DNA of 55,352 bases from Fortiea sp. LEGE XX443 (lineage in GTDB: Bacteria > Cyanobacteriota > Cyanobacteriia > Cyanobacteriales > Nostocaceae). Numbering within the stretch: the first letter of the stretch is position 1; every line of letters starts with the position of its first letter. The stretch is taken from positions 1-55,352 of the forward strand of contig NZ_JADEXZ010000035.1 in NCBI RefSeq assembly GCF_015206815.1, in the 5' to 3' direction. Position numbers and translations under genes: made by a program. This document shows positions 17,054 to 25,512 of this stretch, in pieces. The notes beneath the pieces were generated by a model. The model was not told the origin of the DNA, ran no database searches, and worked only from the letters and a program-made list of their open reading frames with translations.

Positions 17054-17914
17054 CTAGCATTCATCTGCTAAATGTGTCGATAATTCGTGGTGTAGTAAGT
17101 TTTTACCTTTTTTTTTGGCGCTGTACATCAAATTATCGGCTCTTTCGATCATTTCAGTTACTGAAGTTGGTGGAGTAATAAAAGTAATTGCACCAATACT
17201 AAAAGTTACAGGCCAGTGCTGTTCTTCCATCGCAGATGATAGAGTTTTTTGTAATCTTTGTAATACTATTTCTGATGCTTCATAACCAGTACGTGGCAAT
17301 AAAATAGCAAATTCATCGCCACCAATTCTAGCGATTACGTCAATTTTACGCAGGTTATTTTTAGCATTTTCAGCTACTAGACACAGTAGGCGATCGCCAA
17401 CAGGATGACCAAATTGATCATTAATTAATTTAAAATTATCAACATCGAAATAAGCAATAGTTAAAGGCTCTTTATGTCTTAAAGATTTATGGATTTCAAT
17501 ATTTAGTAAATCCAAAAAAAATGACCTGTTATTTAATCCAGTTAAGGCATCAGTGCGAGCCAGTTTTTCTAAATTTTTTAATGTCAGTTTTTGTTGTGAT
17601 AAAAGATAATTAGTAAACAAGAAAAAAACTAAAATTACAATTGTATTCCAGTAAGGTACTAGAGGATGCAAATAGTGAAAGTTTGGTCTTTGATTTACTA
17701 ATAGATTTGTAATTGCACTAATAATTGATGTTGATATTCCACCGCACTTATCAGAAAACCATGTGGCAATACCAATAGGAATTAAATAGAAGATTGCTAT
17801 CAAAATTTCTGGTGGTATGTAATAATCTAACCAGCCTATCAAGGCTATGAGGAACACACTGAGGCATATTACGCATAATTTAGGTTGGTTCTCTAATATT
17901 TTGATTAAATTCAT
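17054..17914 (-). CDS. Membrane diguanylate cyclase (GGDEF) with intact I-site
   Basis: A 286-residue protein. Three or four hydrophobic segments lie in residues 12-105 (ICLSVFLIALIGWLDYYI and following). The GGDEF domain starts at about 120 (ARTDALTGLNNRSFF). The active-site loop is ARIGGDEFA, and RKID sits exactly five residues before GGDEF, so the RxxD product-inhibition site is present. It should make c-di-GMP and be feedback-inhibited. There is no EAL domain. It contrasts with the GGDEF-EAL gene at 981, which lacks an I-site. Confidence 0.93.
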   Translation of the reverse strand: MNLIKILENQPKLCVICLSVFLIALIGWLDYYIPPEILIAIFYLIPIGIATWFSDKCGGISTSIISAITNLLVNQRPNFHYLHPLVPYWNTIVILVFFLFTNYLLSQQKLTLKNLEKLARTDALTGLNNRSFFLDLLNIEIHKSLRHKEPLTIAYFDVDNFKLINDQFGHPVGDRLLCLVAENAKNNLRKIDVIARIGGDEFAILLPRTGYEASEIVLQRLQKTLSSAMEEQHWPVTFSIGAITFITPPTSVTEMIERADNLMYSAKKKGKNLLHHELSTHLADEC

Positions 17915-18339
17915 ATTCCCTCAGCTCAACTGCACCATGTTTTGCAGTTCCTTATGGGTTATAACCGTACCCTTTATTTTTTACCCAATCATATATTCTT
18001 TAATTTGTCAATATTAATCGAATGAGAATAATCTACTGATATAATAATAACTAAGAGTGATAATTCTTGATTAAAGATAGTCACAAATGCAATCATCAAG
18101 TCACTTTAGGCAACACGACGACTTTAACAAATAGTTGGATTAGTCAAGTTACAACACCATTATTATGAATAGAGATTAGATCCCTTATTGTACTGATTTC
18201 TAGACTCCCGCGATCGCAAAATAGTTGCCAGTTAAATCACCTTGATATCAGATAAGATTCCTCACTATTGTGCATTTCTCCGGATAAAGCAAAAAAACAA
18301 CTGAATAATGTTTCACATCAATTCTCTACACCAAAACCT
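17915..18339. other. Intergenic region, divergent promoters
   Basis: AT-rich DNA between divergent genes. A TTG-initiated extension of the downstream frame reaches back to 18268 but has no Shine-Dalgarno. No repeat or hairpin stands out. Confidence 0.35.
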
Positions 18340-18663
18340 ATGGAACTGCCTCAACGCGTATCAATTCGCTACAAAGACACTTCCTACAATATAAGTGAGA
18401 TACGGTTAAAAACTTTTCAACTTGGATTCCGAATTTGGGAAGAACAAAGTAAACCCAGAAAAACTGAGCTTTACGATTTCATCTTGAATTGCCTAAAACA
18501 ATTTGACCGCCAAGACCGTTTTATCGTTTCATACCTATTTCTAGAATTGACAGATGTTATCCGTAATTCTTCTCTAGAAAGAGGCATGAGAGAGGTATTA
18601 ATTAAAACAGCTTTTAGAGAGTTTGCTTGTGCATTAACAGATTTTGAAAATGCTGAAAAATAA
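18340..18663 (+). CDS. Hypothetical protein
   Basis: From the ATG at 18340 the frame gives 107 residues, MELPQRVSIRYKDTSYNISEIRLK, then a helical part with FQLGFRIWEEQ and FILNCLKQFDRQDRFIVSYLFLEL. The frame is open further up to a TTG at 18268 and may be longer. I do not recognise a family. It is followed by a strong bidirectional terminator. Confidence 0.55.
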   Translation: MELPQRVSIRYKDTSYNISEIRLKTFQLGFRIWEEQSKPRKTELYDFILNCLKQFDRQDRFIVSYLFLELTDVIRNSSLERGMREVLIKTAFREFACALTDFENAEK

Positions 18664-18770
18664 ACGGCAAGATTAAGGTTTTGTTGGGTTGAACGACAGC
18701 GAAAATCAACTTAATATTTTCTTAGCTGAACCGTATTACCATTGGTTAAAATTAAATTAAGTTTCGTTTA

Positions 18771-18803
18771 AAATCAGGAGTCAGATTATCTGACTCCTGA
18801 TTT
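18771..18803. terminator. Bidirectional terminator hairpin
   Basis: A perfect 15-bp stem, AAATCAGGAGTCAGA / TCTGACTCCTGATTT, closes a 3-base loop. It has A-runs on one side and T-runs on the other. It lies between convergent genes and touches the stop codon of the minus-strand gene. Confidence 0.85.
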
Positions 18804-19619
18804 TTAGGGAGATGCTTTAGTGGGTTTTAAATTCCTAGCTTTGTAAAACATTTCTAGGCTTTGGCGATCGCCTACAAAACGCCAATGCCAAGGTTCATAA
18901 CTCACGCCTTGGGGATTATCTTGAGGAAAAGATATCTCAAAGCCGAAGCGAGCTGCGTTTGCTTGTAGCCACCCAAAAGCTTTGGTTTGATCAAAATTTG
19001 CTTGGAGATTAGTAGCTGGTACTGCTCCATCTCCTATATCCACAGCATAGCCTGTGTGATGTTCGCTATGACCAGGAGGCGCACTCAAAGCGGCTCTTTG
19101 TGCTGGGGTTTGATTCCGCCGCGCCCCTACATCAAAAAATAATTGTTCTTGCTCATTCACAGAACGAAAGCCAGAAATTGGCACTAAAGTTACACCTGCA
19201 CGCCGTGCTGCTTGTGTCATCGCCCGAAACTTTTCAGCCGCAGTTTTTCGCATTTTAATTCGCCGATCTGCGGTAATTGGCGCTAACTCTGACTCTGGTG
19301 CTTCTGGGTATGCTAAATGCCCTAACACCACATTATTATCTTGAGGATTTGTAGAACCAGTGCTTGGAGTTGTTGTAGTTATGGAATTAGCGGGCGCTGA
19401 TTGAGAATCGGCAGTTTTTTTCGGTGTAGTGATGGAAAACAAAAAACCACTGATGACGGCCAGCAGAATAAATCCCGCGACTCCCCCAATCAGCAGAACC
19501 TGAGGTTTTAAGCGTGTCTTGGCGGCGACATCAGGAGTATCGCGTAAAGCTACTGGAATATCATCACCTGAATCACCAGACGAATTTGGGGGTTTTTCAG
19601 AAAACCCAGCTTTATTCAA
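18804..19619 (-). CDS. VanY-type D-alanyl-D-alanine carboxypeptidase (M15B)
   Basis: A 271-residue membrane-anchored peptidase. It has a cytoplasmic N-terminus, one hydrophobic segment (about 41-65, VLLIGGVAGFILLAVISGFL), an S/T/P-rich linker, then the M15B domain. Zinc-site motifs are SEHHTGYAVDIGD and EPWHWRFVG, with SGFRS upstream. It would trim the terminal D-Ala of peptidoglycan stem peptides in the periplasm. Such genes are common in cyanobacteria and do not imply vancomycin resistance. Confidence 0.9.
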   Translation of the reverse strand: MNKAGFSEKPPNSSGDSGDDIPVALRDTPDVAAKTRLKPQVLLIGGVAGFILLAVISGFLFSITTPKKTADSQSAPANSITTTTPSTGSTNPQDNNVVLGHLAYPEAPESELAPITADRRIKMRKTAAEKFRAMTQAARRAGVTLVPISGFRSVNEQEQLFFDVGARRNQTPAQRAALSAPPGHSEHHTGYAVDIGDGAVPATNLQANFDQTKAFGWLQANAARFGFEISFPQDNPQGVSYEPWHWRFVGDRQSLEMFYKARNLKPTKASP

Positions 19620-19674
19620 GGGTTAACTCCTGCTTTTGTGAAAGATTTATAACAGACTGTAGACTAGACAGAGA

Positions 19675-20637
19675 TTGGCATATTCGGTACATTTTACATC
19701 TGTCTCTGTTGGCGAAATCTTGGCAAACCTCCTAGAACTATACGTCAAACTGGTAGGCTTAATTTTAGTAGGATTTTTCCTGGGACGGAAACTGCCTGCC
19801 ACAGTTCCACCTCGTTTGGGACAGTTGCTTTTCTGGGTGGGAGTACCTATAAGTATTGTTGCGTTTTTACGTAAAGCTGACTTATCAGCACAGATTTGGA
19901 TTGCGCCTGCGATCGCCTATATAGCCATTTTATTGGGCGCATTTTTAGCCTGGTTAGCTATTAAAGGACAAGCATATCTTACAAACACAACTCTTCAGCA
20001 CCCAACTCAGGGAAGTTTGATTTTAGCGGCAATGGTAGGTAACACAGGTTATATAGGCTTTCCTGTCACTTTGGCAATGGTAGGCCAAGATTATTTTGCC
20101 TGGGCTTTATTCTACGACTTACTGGGGTCACTGTTTGGCTCTTATGGCTTGGGTGTGGCCCTAGCATCTCGTTTTGGCGACGGTGCGACAAACTATTGGC
20201 AAATGGCTCAGGCTATCTTAATTAACCCGGCACTATGGAGTTTTGGTTTTGGCTTATTGTTTCGTCAGATTAGTATCTCTAATATGGCGGAATTTTATCT
20301 AGAAAAATTGGGTTGGGGTGCTGTGGCCTTATCCCTAATATTAATTGGTATGCGACTTTCGCAGTTAAACTCTTGGCACAGACTACCACAAGCAGGAGTG
20401 AGCTTGGTAATTAAAATGCTGTTGCTTCCTCTGCTACTTGGCGGTACTTTATCATTGTTTGGTGTAACTGGTTCCGCAGCACAGGTAATTGTTTTACAAA
20501 TGGCCATGCCGCCAGCATTTGCCACAATGGTACTGGCCGAAACCTTCAATCTTGATCGTGAACTGGCAGTTACGTCCTTAGCCCTAGGAATTATGCTTTT
20601 ATTGCTCACTCTGCCAGTTTGGCTATGGCTGTTTTGA
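19675..20637 (+). CDS. AEC-family (auxin efflux carrier-like) permease
   Basis: A 320-residue membrane protein with eight to ten hydrophobic segments. Marks include LVGLILVGFFLGRKLP, a G-N-T-G-Y-I-G-F-P motif (AMVGNTGYIGFPVTLAM) and MAMPPAFATMVLAE near the end, all typical of PF03547. It probably exports a small organic acid or similar solute. There is no ATG at the N-terminus: a TTG at 19675 is used here, and a second TTG at 19720 is possible. It is divergent from the VanY gene. Confidence 0.85.
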   Translation: MAYSVHFTSVSVGEILANLLELYVKLVGLILVGFFLGRKLPATVPPRLGQLLFWVGVPISIVAFLRKADLSAQIWIAPAIAYIAILLGAFLAWLAIKGQAYLTNTTLQHPTQGSLILAAMVGNTGYIGFPVTLAMVGQDYFAWALFYDLLGSLFGSYGLGVALASRFGDGATNYWQMAQAILINPALWSFGFGLLFRQISISNMAEFYLEKLGWGAVALSLILIGMRLSQLNSWHRLPQAGVSLVIKMLLLPLLLGGTLSLFGVTGSAAQVIVLQMAMPPAFATMVLAETFNLDRELAVTSLALGIMLLLLTLPVWLWLF

Positions 20638-21025
20638 ATTTTAAATTTTGGATTTTAGATTTTGGATTGGTGAATAACAAGATACCCGACTTCTCAAAGA
20701 AGTCGAGGATCTGAGTCTTCTGGTTTTCCAGTGTAAATTTTTCACCAGAAAGTAAGTAGGTCGGTGTTAAAAATTGTCGTCATGACAAGGCAGGAGGCAG
20801 AGGGAAGAAGGCAGAAGGGAAGAGGTTTTCAAGCTACTTTACTTTCCGTTACATAGTTCGGTTTATTTGCACCTTTCTACTTATTACTAGGGATAGTGTT
20901 ACAAAAGCTGAATTAATCACAAAGTAACGAAATAAAGTACCGAATTTTGTTCGTGAGTTACAAGCGATCGCTTCATCCCTGTATCACTAGAGTAATTTCA
21001 TACTTCACACTTCATACTTTAAGCT
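20638..21025. other. Intergenic region with repeats, upstream of the CPA2 antiporter
   Basis: It contains a palindromic repeat (20681-20712), a purine-rich stretch of aggcag/gaagg units (about 20780-20832), a GCGATCGC site near 20964 and three heptads ttcatac-ttcacac-ttcatac at 20997-21017, just before the start of the antiporter gene. No gene is seen. Confidence 0.5.
20681..20712. repeat. Palindromic repeat, gatcc-cgacttct family, copy 1
   Basis: The core CGACTTCT-CAA-AGAAGTCG is an inverted repeat. The same element occurs at 27863-27895 (perfect 16-bp arms) and 31181-31212. Confidence 0.75.
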
Positions 21026-22750
21026 ATGGCAGCAGAACATAATTTGATTCTTGATCTAACCACTGTGTTAGGAGCCTCAGCATTGGGAGGATATTTAGCC
21101 AACCAACTGAGACAACCTGTTCTGCTTGGCTATTTAGCGACTGGGTTAATAGTAGGGCCTTACGGCTTCAAGCTGTTAAGTGATGTGCCGCGAATTCAAT
21201 CTTTAGCATCGATTGGTGTAGCTTTTTTATTATTTGCTTTAGGTGTGGAATTCTCCCTGACAGAATTGAAACGAGTTAAGGATATTGCTATCAAAGGCAG
21301 CCTACTGCAAATTGGATTAACTACATCTGTGGTGGCATTATTTACAATTATTCTGGGTTGGGCTGAGGGATTTACCCAGGGAATTTTTGTGGGAGCAGTG
21401 CTTTCTCTTTCTTCTAGGGCGGTGGTGCTGAAAACACTGGCAGAAAGAGGTGAAACGAATACACTCCACGGTCAAGTTATGCTGGCAATTTTAATTGCCC
21501 AGGATTTGGCATTAGGCTTGATGTTAGCGATTTTACCTGCTCTGAATCAGCCGCAAAATATTGGTTGGGCATTAGGCAGTGCTTTACTCAAAGTTTTGTT
21601 ATTTTTAGCAGCTGCGATCGCATTTGGTAGATGGATAGTACCGAGTTTAATTAGTCGGGTGGCAGCAACAGAAAGTACTGAACTATTCGTTTTAACTGTG
21701 ATTGCTCTGTGTTTGGGGGTAGCAATTATCACTGCTAAACTTGGTCTTTCTATCGAAATGGGCGCATTTGTCTCCGGGTTAATGGTTTCGGAAATTGACT
21801 ATGCAGATCACGCACTCGCAAAAGTTCTACCGTTGAGAGACACCTTTGCCTGTCTTTTCTTTGCCTCGATTGGTATGCTGATCGATCCTGGCGTTTTAAT
21901 CCAGAACTTTGGCTTAATTCTGGGACTGGTAACTTTAGTCATGCTAGGTAAAGCAGTGATTGTTCTGCCAATCATTTTGAAATTTGGCTACTCTCTCAAA
22001 ACCGCTATTATTACTAGCCTTGGCATTAATCAGATTGGAGAATTTTCTTTTGTTTTAGCTTTGGCTGGTTTGGAATTAAAGCTCATTCCCGAAAGAACTT
22101 ATCTTCTACTGTTAGGCACAACGGCAATTACACTAGTTCTCACCCCTATGTGGCTCAATATCTCCCCACATTTGGCAAACCGTCTGATGCGGATGCCATT
22201 GCTGGCAAAGTCACTGCGGCAATTTGCAGAACCCAAAAGCTTGTCTGTGCCAGAAACAATCAGCGGTCATGTGGTTGTGGCTGGTTATGGTAGAGTCGGG
22301 CAAGTGATTGTCAAAATTCTGCACAATCAGGGGTATACAGTTTTAGTCATTGAGAACAGCGAAGCTGCAATTCAAAGGTTGAGAATGCAGCGAATTCCTT
22401 ACATTTTTGGCGATGCTGATTCGGAACTAGTATTGGATAAAACTCATTTGGAAAAGGCCAAAGCTTTGGCAATTGCCCTACCAGATCCTGCCAGTTCGCG
22501 TTTACTTCTCAAACGAGCATTAAGCATTGCCCCAGGATTGGATATTATTGCGCGATCGCACTACGATCATGAAATTGACATCCTCACTCAAATGGGGGCA
22601 AAGGAAGTAGTACAAGCAGAATTTGAGGCTGCACTAGAGTTAGGCGCTCATTTACTAGCAACTTTAGGTGAACCCCCAACTCAAATCCACACAGTCATCA
22701 CCGATATTCGCACCGATAAATACCGGAGTATTCGCTCAGAACGAGCATAG
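21026..22750 (+). CDS. CPA2-family cation:proton antiporter with TrkA-N (RCK) domain
   Basis: A 574-residue protein. Residues 1 to about 395 hold twelve or so membrane segments of the KefB/RosB type (LRQPVLLGYLATGLIVGPYG; GVAFLLFALGVEFSL; SLGINQIGEFSFVLALAG). Residues about 410-540 form a Rossmann TrkA-N domain (HVVVAGYGRVGQVIVKIL) that would bind a nucleotide and gate transport. It should exchange K+ or Na+ for H+ at the cytoplasmic membrane. It ends 7 bp from a convergent phosphoribosyltransferase. Heptad repeats sit directly before its ATG. Confidence 0.92.
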   Translation: MAAEHNLILDLTTVLGASALGGYLANQLRQPVLLGYLATGLIVGPYGFKLLSDVPRIQSLASIGVAFLLFALGVEFSLTELKRVKDIAIKGSLLQIGLTTSVVALFTIILGWAEGFTQGIFVGAVLSLSSRAVVLKTLAERGETNTLHGQVMLAILIAQDLALGLMLAILPALNQPQNIGWALGSALLKVLLFLAAAIAFGRWIVPSLISRVAATESTELFVLTVIALCLGVAIITAKLGLSIEMGAFVSGLMVSEIDYADHALAKVLPLRDTFACLFFASIGMLIDPGVLIQNFGLILGLVTLVMLGKAVIVLPIILKFGYSLKTAIITSLGINQIGEFSFVLALAGLELKLIPERTYLLLLGTTAITLVLTPMWLNISPHLANRLMRMPLLAKSLRQFAEPKSLSVPETISGHVVVAGYGRVGQVIVKILHNQGYTVLVIENSEAAIQRLRMQRIPYIFGDADSELVLDKTHLEKAKALAIALPDPASSRLLLKRALSIAPGLDIIARSHYDHEIDILTQMGAKEVVQAEFEAALELGAHLLATLGEPPTQIHTVITDIRTDKYRSIRSERA

Positions 22751-22757
22751 CTTGTCT

Positions 22758-23288
22758 TTAGCATAATTGATTCAACTTTGCTGCCAAATCTGCGGGATTG
22801 GTGTGTTCGTAGTGTTCAAATGGTTGATGAATCCAGGGATTATCAGGCAAGTAATCCACATAATAATCGGGTTTGATGACCGAACAGGCTTTATACCAAA
22901 TTACGGCAGTGCGAATTTCTTCTATGGGAAAATCAGAATTTTCTTTGAGCCAAGGAAGAGTCTGCTGAAGGGTGATGCCAGAATCTACCAAGTCATCAAT
23001 TAAAAGAATGTGAGAACCTAAGTTTTCAGTAATCATCGTTAAATGATGAGAAAACGTTAAACTTCCTCTTTCTTGCTTACCAGCACCACTGTAAGATGAT
23101 GTAGCTAAAATTGCCAGTGGCTTTTGATAGATCCGAGAAATAATATCTCCCACTCGCAGTCCTCCCCTGGCCAGGCAAACAATTTGGTTGAATTCCCAAC
23201 CGGATTGATACACCTGAACAGCCAGTTGTTCAATTTTATAGTGATACTCTGACCAAGAAACGTAAAGGTCTGGCATAAAAAAAGTCAT
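22758..23288 (-). CDS. Phosphoribosyltransferase family protein
   Basis: A 176-residue type I phosphoribosyltransferase. The PRPP-binding loop is HILLIDDLVDSGITL, and QIVCLARGGLRVGDIIS forms the first strand-loop. The purine specificity hood is short and ends PWIHQPFEHYE, as in xanthine/hypoxanthine-type enzymes. The exact base used cannot be told. A second ATG four codons in (MPDLYVSW) could be the true start. Confidence 0.85.
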   Translation of the reverse strand: MTFFMPDLYVSWSEYHYKIEQLAVQVYQSGWEFNQIVCLARGGLRVGDIISRIYQKPLAILATSSYSGAGKQERGSLTFSHHLTMITENLGSHILLIDDLVDSGITLQQTLPWLKENSDFPIEEIRTAVIWYKACSVIKPDYYVDYLPDNPWIHQPFEHYEHTNPADLAAKLNQLC

Positions 23289-23347
23289 TTTGAGGTAATA
23301 CTAGAGGCGATCGCAAATTCTTTATTTTAGTATGAGCGCAAGATATC

Positions 23348-24781
23348 ATGAACAATTCTGCCCAGGATGCTGCATTGAGTCCAAAACTGGATTTTAAAAC
23401 AAAATTAGCTTATGGTGCTGGCGACTTAGGCCCGGCAATTACTGCCAATATTTCGATATTTTTCTTGCTAGTTTTTTTTACAAATGTCGCTGGGATTCCA
23501 GCAGGTTTAGCTGGTAGCGTGTTGTTAATTGGCAAAATCTGGGATGCAGTCAACGATCCATTTGTGGGAATGTTGACTGATAAAACAAAATCTCGGCGTT
23601 GGGGTCGTCGTCTTCCTTGGATGTTATATGGTGCAATTCCCTTTGGTATTTTCTTTTTCTTGCAGTGGATTGTACCGCAGTTTAGTAGCGATCGCAGTAG
23701 TAATATTTGGGCTTTGTTTTGGTATTACGTGGTGGTTGGATTGATATCTCAGGTATTCTACACCGTTGTCAATTTGCCTTACACGGCCATGACTCCAGAA
23801 TTAACCCAAGATTATGATGAACGCACTAGCCTCAATAGTTTTCGCTTTACCTTTTCTATTGGTGGCAGCATTGTATCGTTAATTTTGGCGCAAATCGTTT
23901 TTTCTCAGATTGCTGACCGCCAACAACAATATTTAGTCTTAGCTACCATTTGTACGGTAATTTCGGTTGTCTCGTTGTATTGGTGTATTTACGGCGTGCG
24001 CGATCGCATCTTGGCATTTGAAGCCAAACGCATTCAACTTGAGGAACCTCCATCTCTACCGTTTTTTGAACAGTTAAAAATCGTTTTTACCAATCGACCT
24101 TTTCTATTTGTGATTGGTATATATCTTTTTTCTTGGCTAGGTGTCCAAATCACAGCCAGCATCATTCCCTATTTTGTCATCAACTGTATGGAACTAAAAG
24201 AAGCAGACGTACCAACAGTGATGATTGCTGTGCAAGGAACCGCTTTAATTATGTTATTTGTCTGGAGTGCTTTAAGTAAAAAACTTGGCAAAAAATTAGT
24301 TTATTTTCTCGGAATGAGTTTATGGATTATCGCCGCGGCTGGACTATTTTTCTTGCAACCTGGTCAATTAGTTTTGATGTACATTATGGCTATGATGGCT
24401 GGTGTTGGCGTGTCTACCGCTTATTTAGTTCCTTGGTCAATGATTCCCGATGTGATTGAATTAGATCAACTCCAAACTGGACAACGCCGCGAAGGTATAT
24501 TTTATGGATTCATGGTTTTGTTGCAAAAATTTGGGTTAGCTTTTGGGTTATTTCTAGTAGGAAATGCTTTACAAGCTGCTGGTTTTAAAGAAGCTGTTGT
24601 GGGACAAAGCACTCTACCTATTCAACCAGAATCAGCACTCACAGCTATTCGTTTTGCTGTTGGGCCACTACCCACTGTTTGTTTAATTTGTGGTTTAGTT
24701 TTGACTTATTTTTACCCGATTACTCGTGAAATGCACGCAGAAATTCTGTTAAAACTGAAAGAGCGTCAGGAAAACAAATAA
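23348..24781 (+). CDS. GPH-family (MFS) sugar:cation symporter
   Basis: A 477-residue transporter with twelve predicted membrane segments. It has the glycoside-pentoside-hexuronide signature KIWDAVNDPFVGMLTDKT, then RRWGRRLPWML, and PYTAMTPELTQDYDERTSLN in the next loop. It probably brings in a sugar or sugar acid with H+ or Na+. It is divergent from the phosphoribosyltransferase gene, 59 bp away. The substrate is unknown. Confidence 0.9.
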   Translation: MNNSAQDAALSPKLDFKTKLAYGAGDLGPAITANISIFFLLVFFTNVAGIPAGLAGSVLLIGKIWDAVNDPFVGMLTDKTKSRRWGRRLPWMLYGAIPFGIFFFLQWIVPQFSSDRSSNIWALFWYYVVVGLISQVFYTVVNLPYTAMTPELTQDYDERTSLNSFRFTFSIGGSIVSLILAQIVFSQIADRQQQYLVLATICTVISVVSLYWCIYGVRDRILAFEAKRIQLEEPPSLPFFEQLKIVFTNRPFLFVIGIYLFSWLGVQITASIIPYFVINCMELKEADVPTVMIAVQGTALIMLFVWSALSKKLGKKLVYFLGMSLWIIAAAGLFFLQPGQLVLMYIMAMMAGVGVSTAYLVPWSMIPDVIELDQLQTGQRREGIFYGFMVLLQKFGLAFGLFLVGNALQAAGFKEAVVGQSTLPIQPESALTAIRFAVGPLPTVCLICGLVLTYFYPITREMHAEILLKLKERQENK

Positions 24782-25512
24782 ATTGATTAGTAGCAAATAG
24801 TACTTTGTTGATTAGCATTTTGAAGCTCATAAAGACTGATGTTTCAGTCGCAGATAATTTGTGCCAAATTCTGACTCATTAATTCTTTCTAAATCAAAAA
24901 TAAATGATGTTATCAAAGATTATTGTTGCGATCATAGTTTACCACCTTTGTAGGTAGTGATAATCCACAGGTATCCAGGTATAACTCTTATCCTCTGCAC
25001 GGATGTGTCCTTTTACAGTTTTACCTGTAGCTATGCCTGAAGAACTATACGAGATTGTAATATTTTAACTTAACGTGAGTTCGACGGAGATTAAAAACCC
25101 CTCTCCAAACCTCTCCCCTGCAAGAAGCTACCGTGTACACACAAATGCTATCTGCAAAGGTTTCAGGCGTTATAGACCTTTGAAACTGTCATTACGAGTG
25201 CAGCGTTAGCGGAACGTTCGCGTTAGCGTCTCGTAGAGAAGTAATCGCATTATCTCGTGGTTTTTGCGATTGCGTCGTCGTTCCTCTTCTCTACGAGACG
25301 CTACGCGTAGACTTCGGCGTGAGCTCAGTCGAACGCTTGCTTCCCCGCAGGGGTACGCAGTAGCCTTAGTAAGAGGAGCCACTGCATTGCGGAGAGAAGT
25401 AGCAAGGAGGGTTTGCCTCCGTTGTAACAAATGGCGTGAGGGTGCGAGACAGCGCGGGTGGGGTGTATTTCATGTACCTGGGAATTGTTATATCTATACC
25501 AGGTACTCAATA
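24782..25512. other. 731-bp gene-free region rich in interspersed repeats
   Basis: Between convergent genes. From about 25080 on, GC content rises and the DNA consists of Nostoc-type repeat units (cgttagcg, tctcgtagagaag, ctacgagacgctacgcg, gcttgcttccccgcag). The frames at 25206-25430, 25264-25581 and 25325-25510 are by-products of these repeats. No gene is supported. Confidence 0.6.
25225..25302. repeat. Inverted repeat of the tctcgtagagaag family
   Basis: The 17-bp arm at 25225-25241 (AGCGTCTCGTAGAGAAG) is the exact reverse complement of 25286-25302. The 44-bp middle part could form a loop. The unit is of a type repeated many times in Nostoc genomes. Confidence 0.75.

Noticed and set aside
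18804-19619. Vancomycin-resistance gene
   Set aside because: VanY-type M15B peptidases are common cell-wall enzymes in cyanobacteria; no vanRS or vanHAX genes are near.
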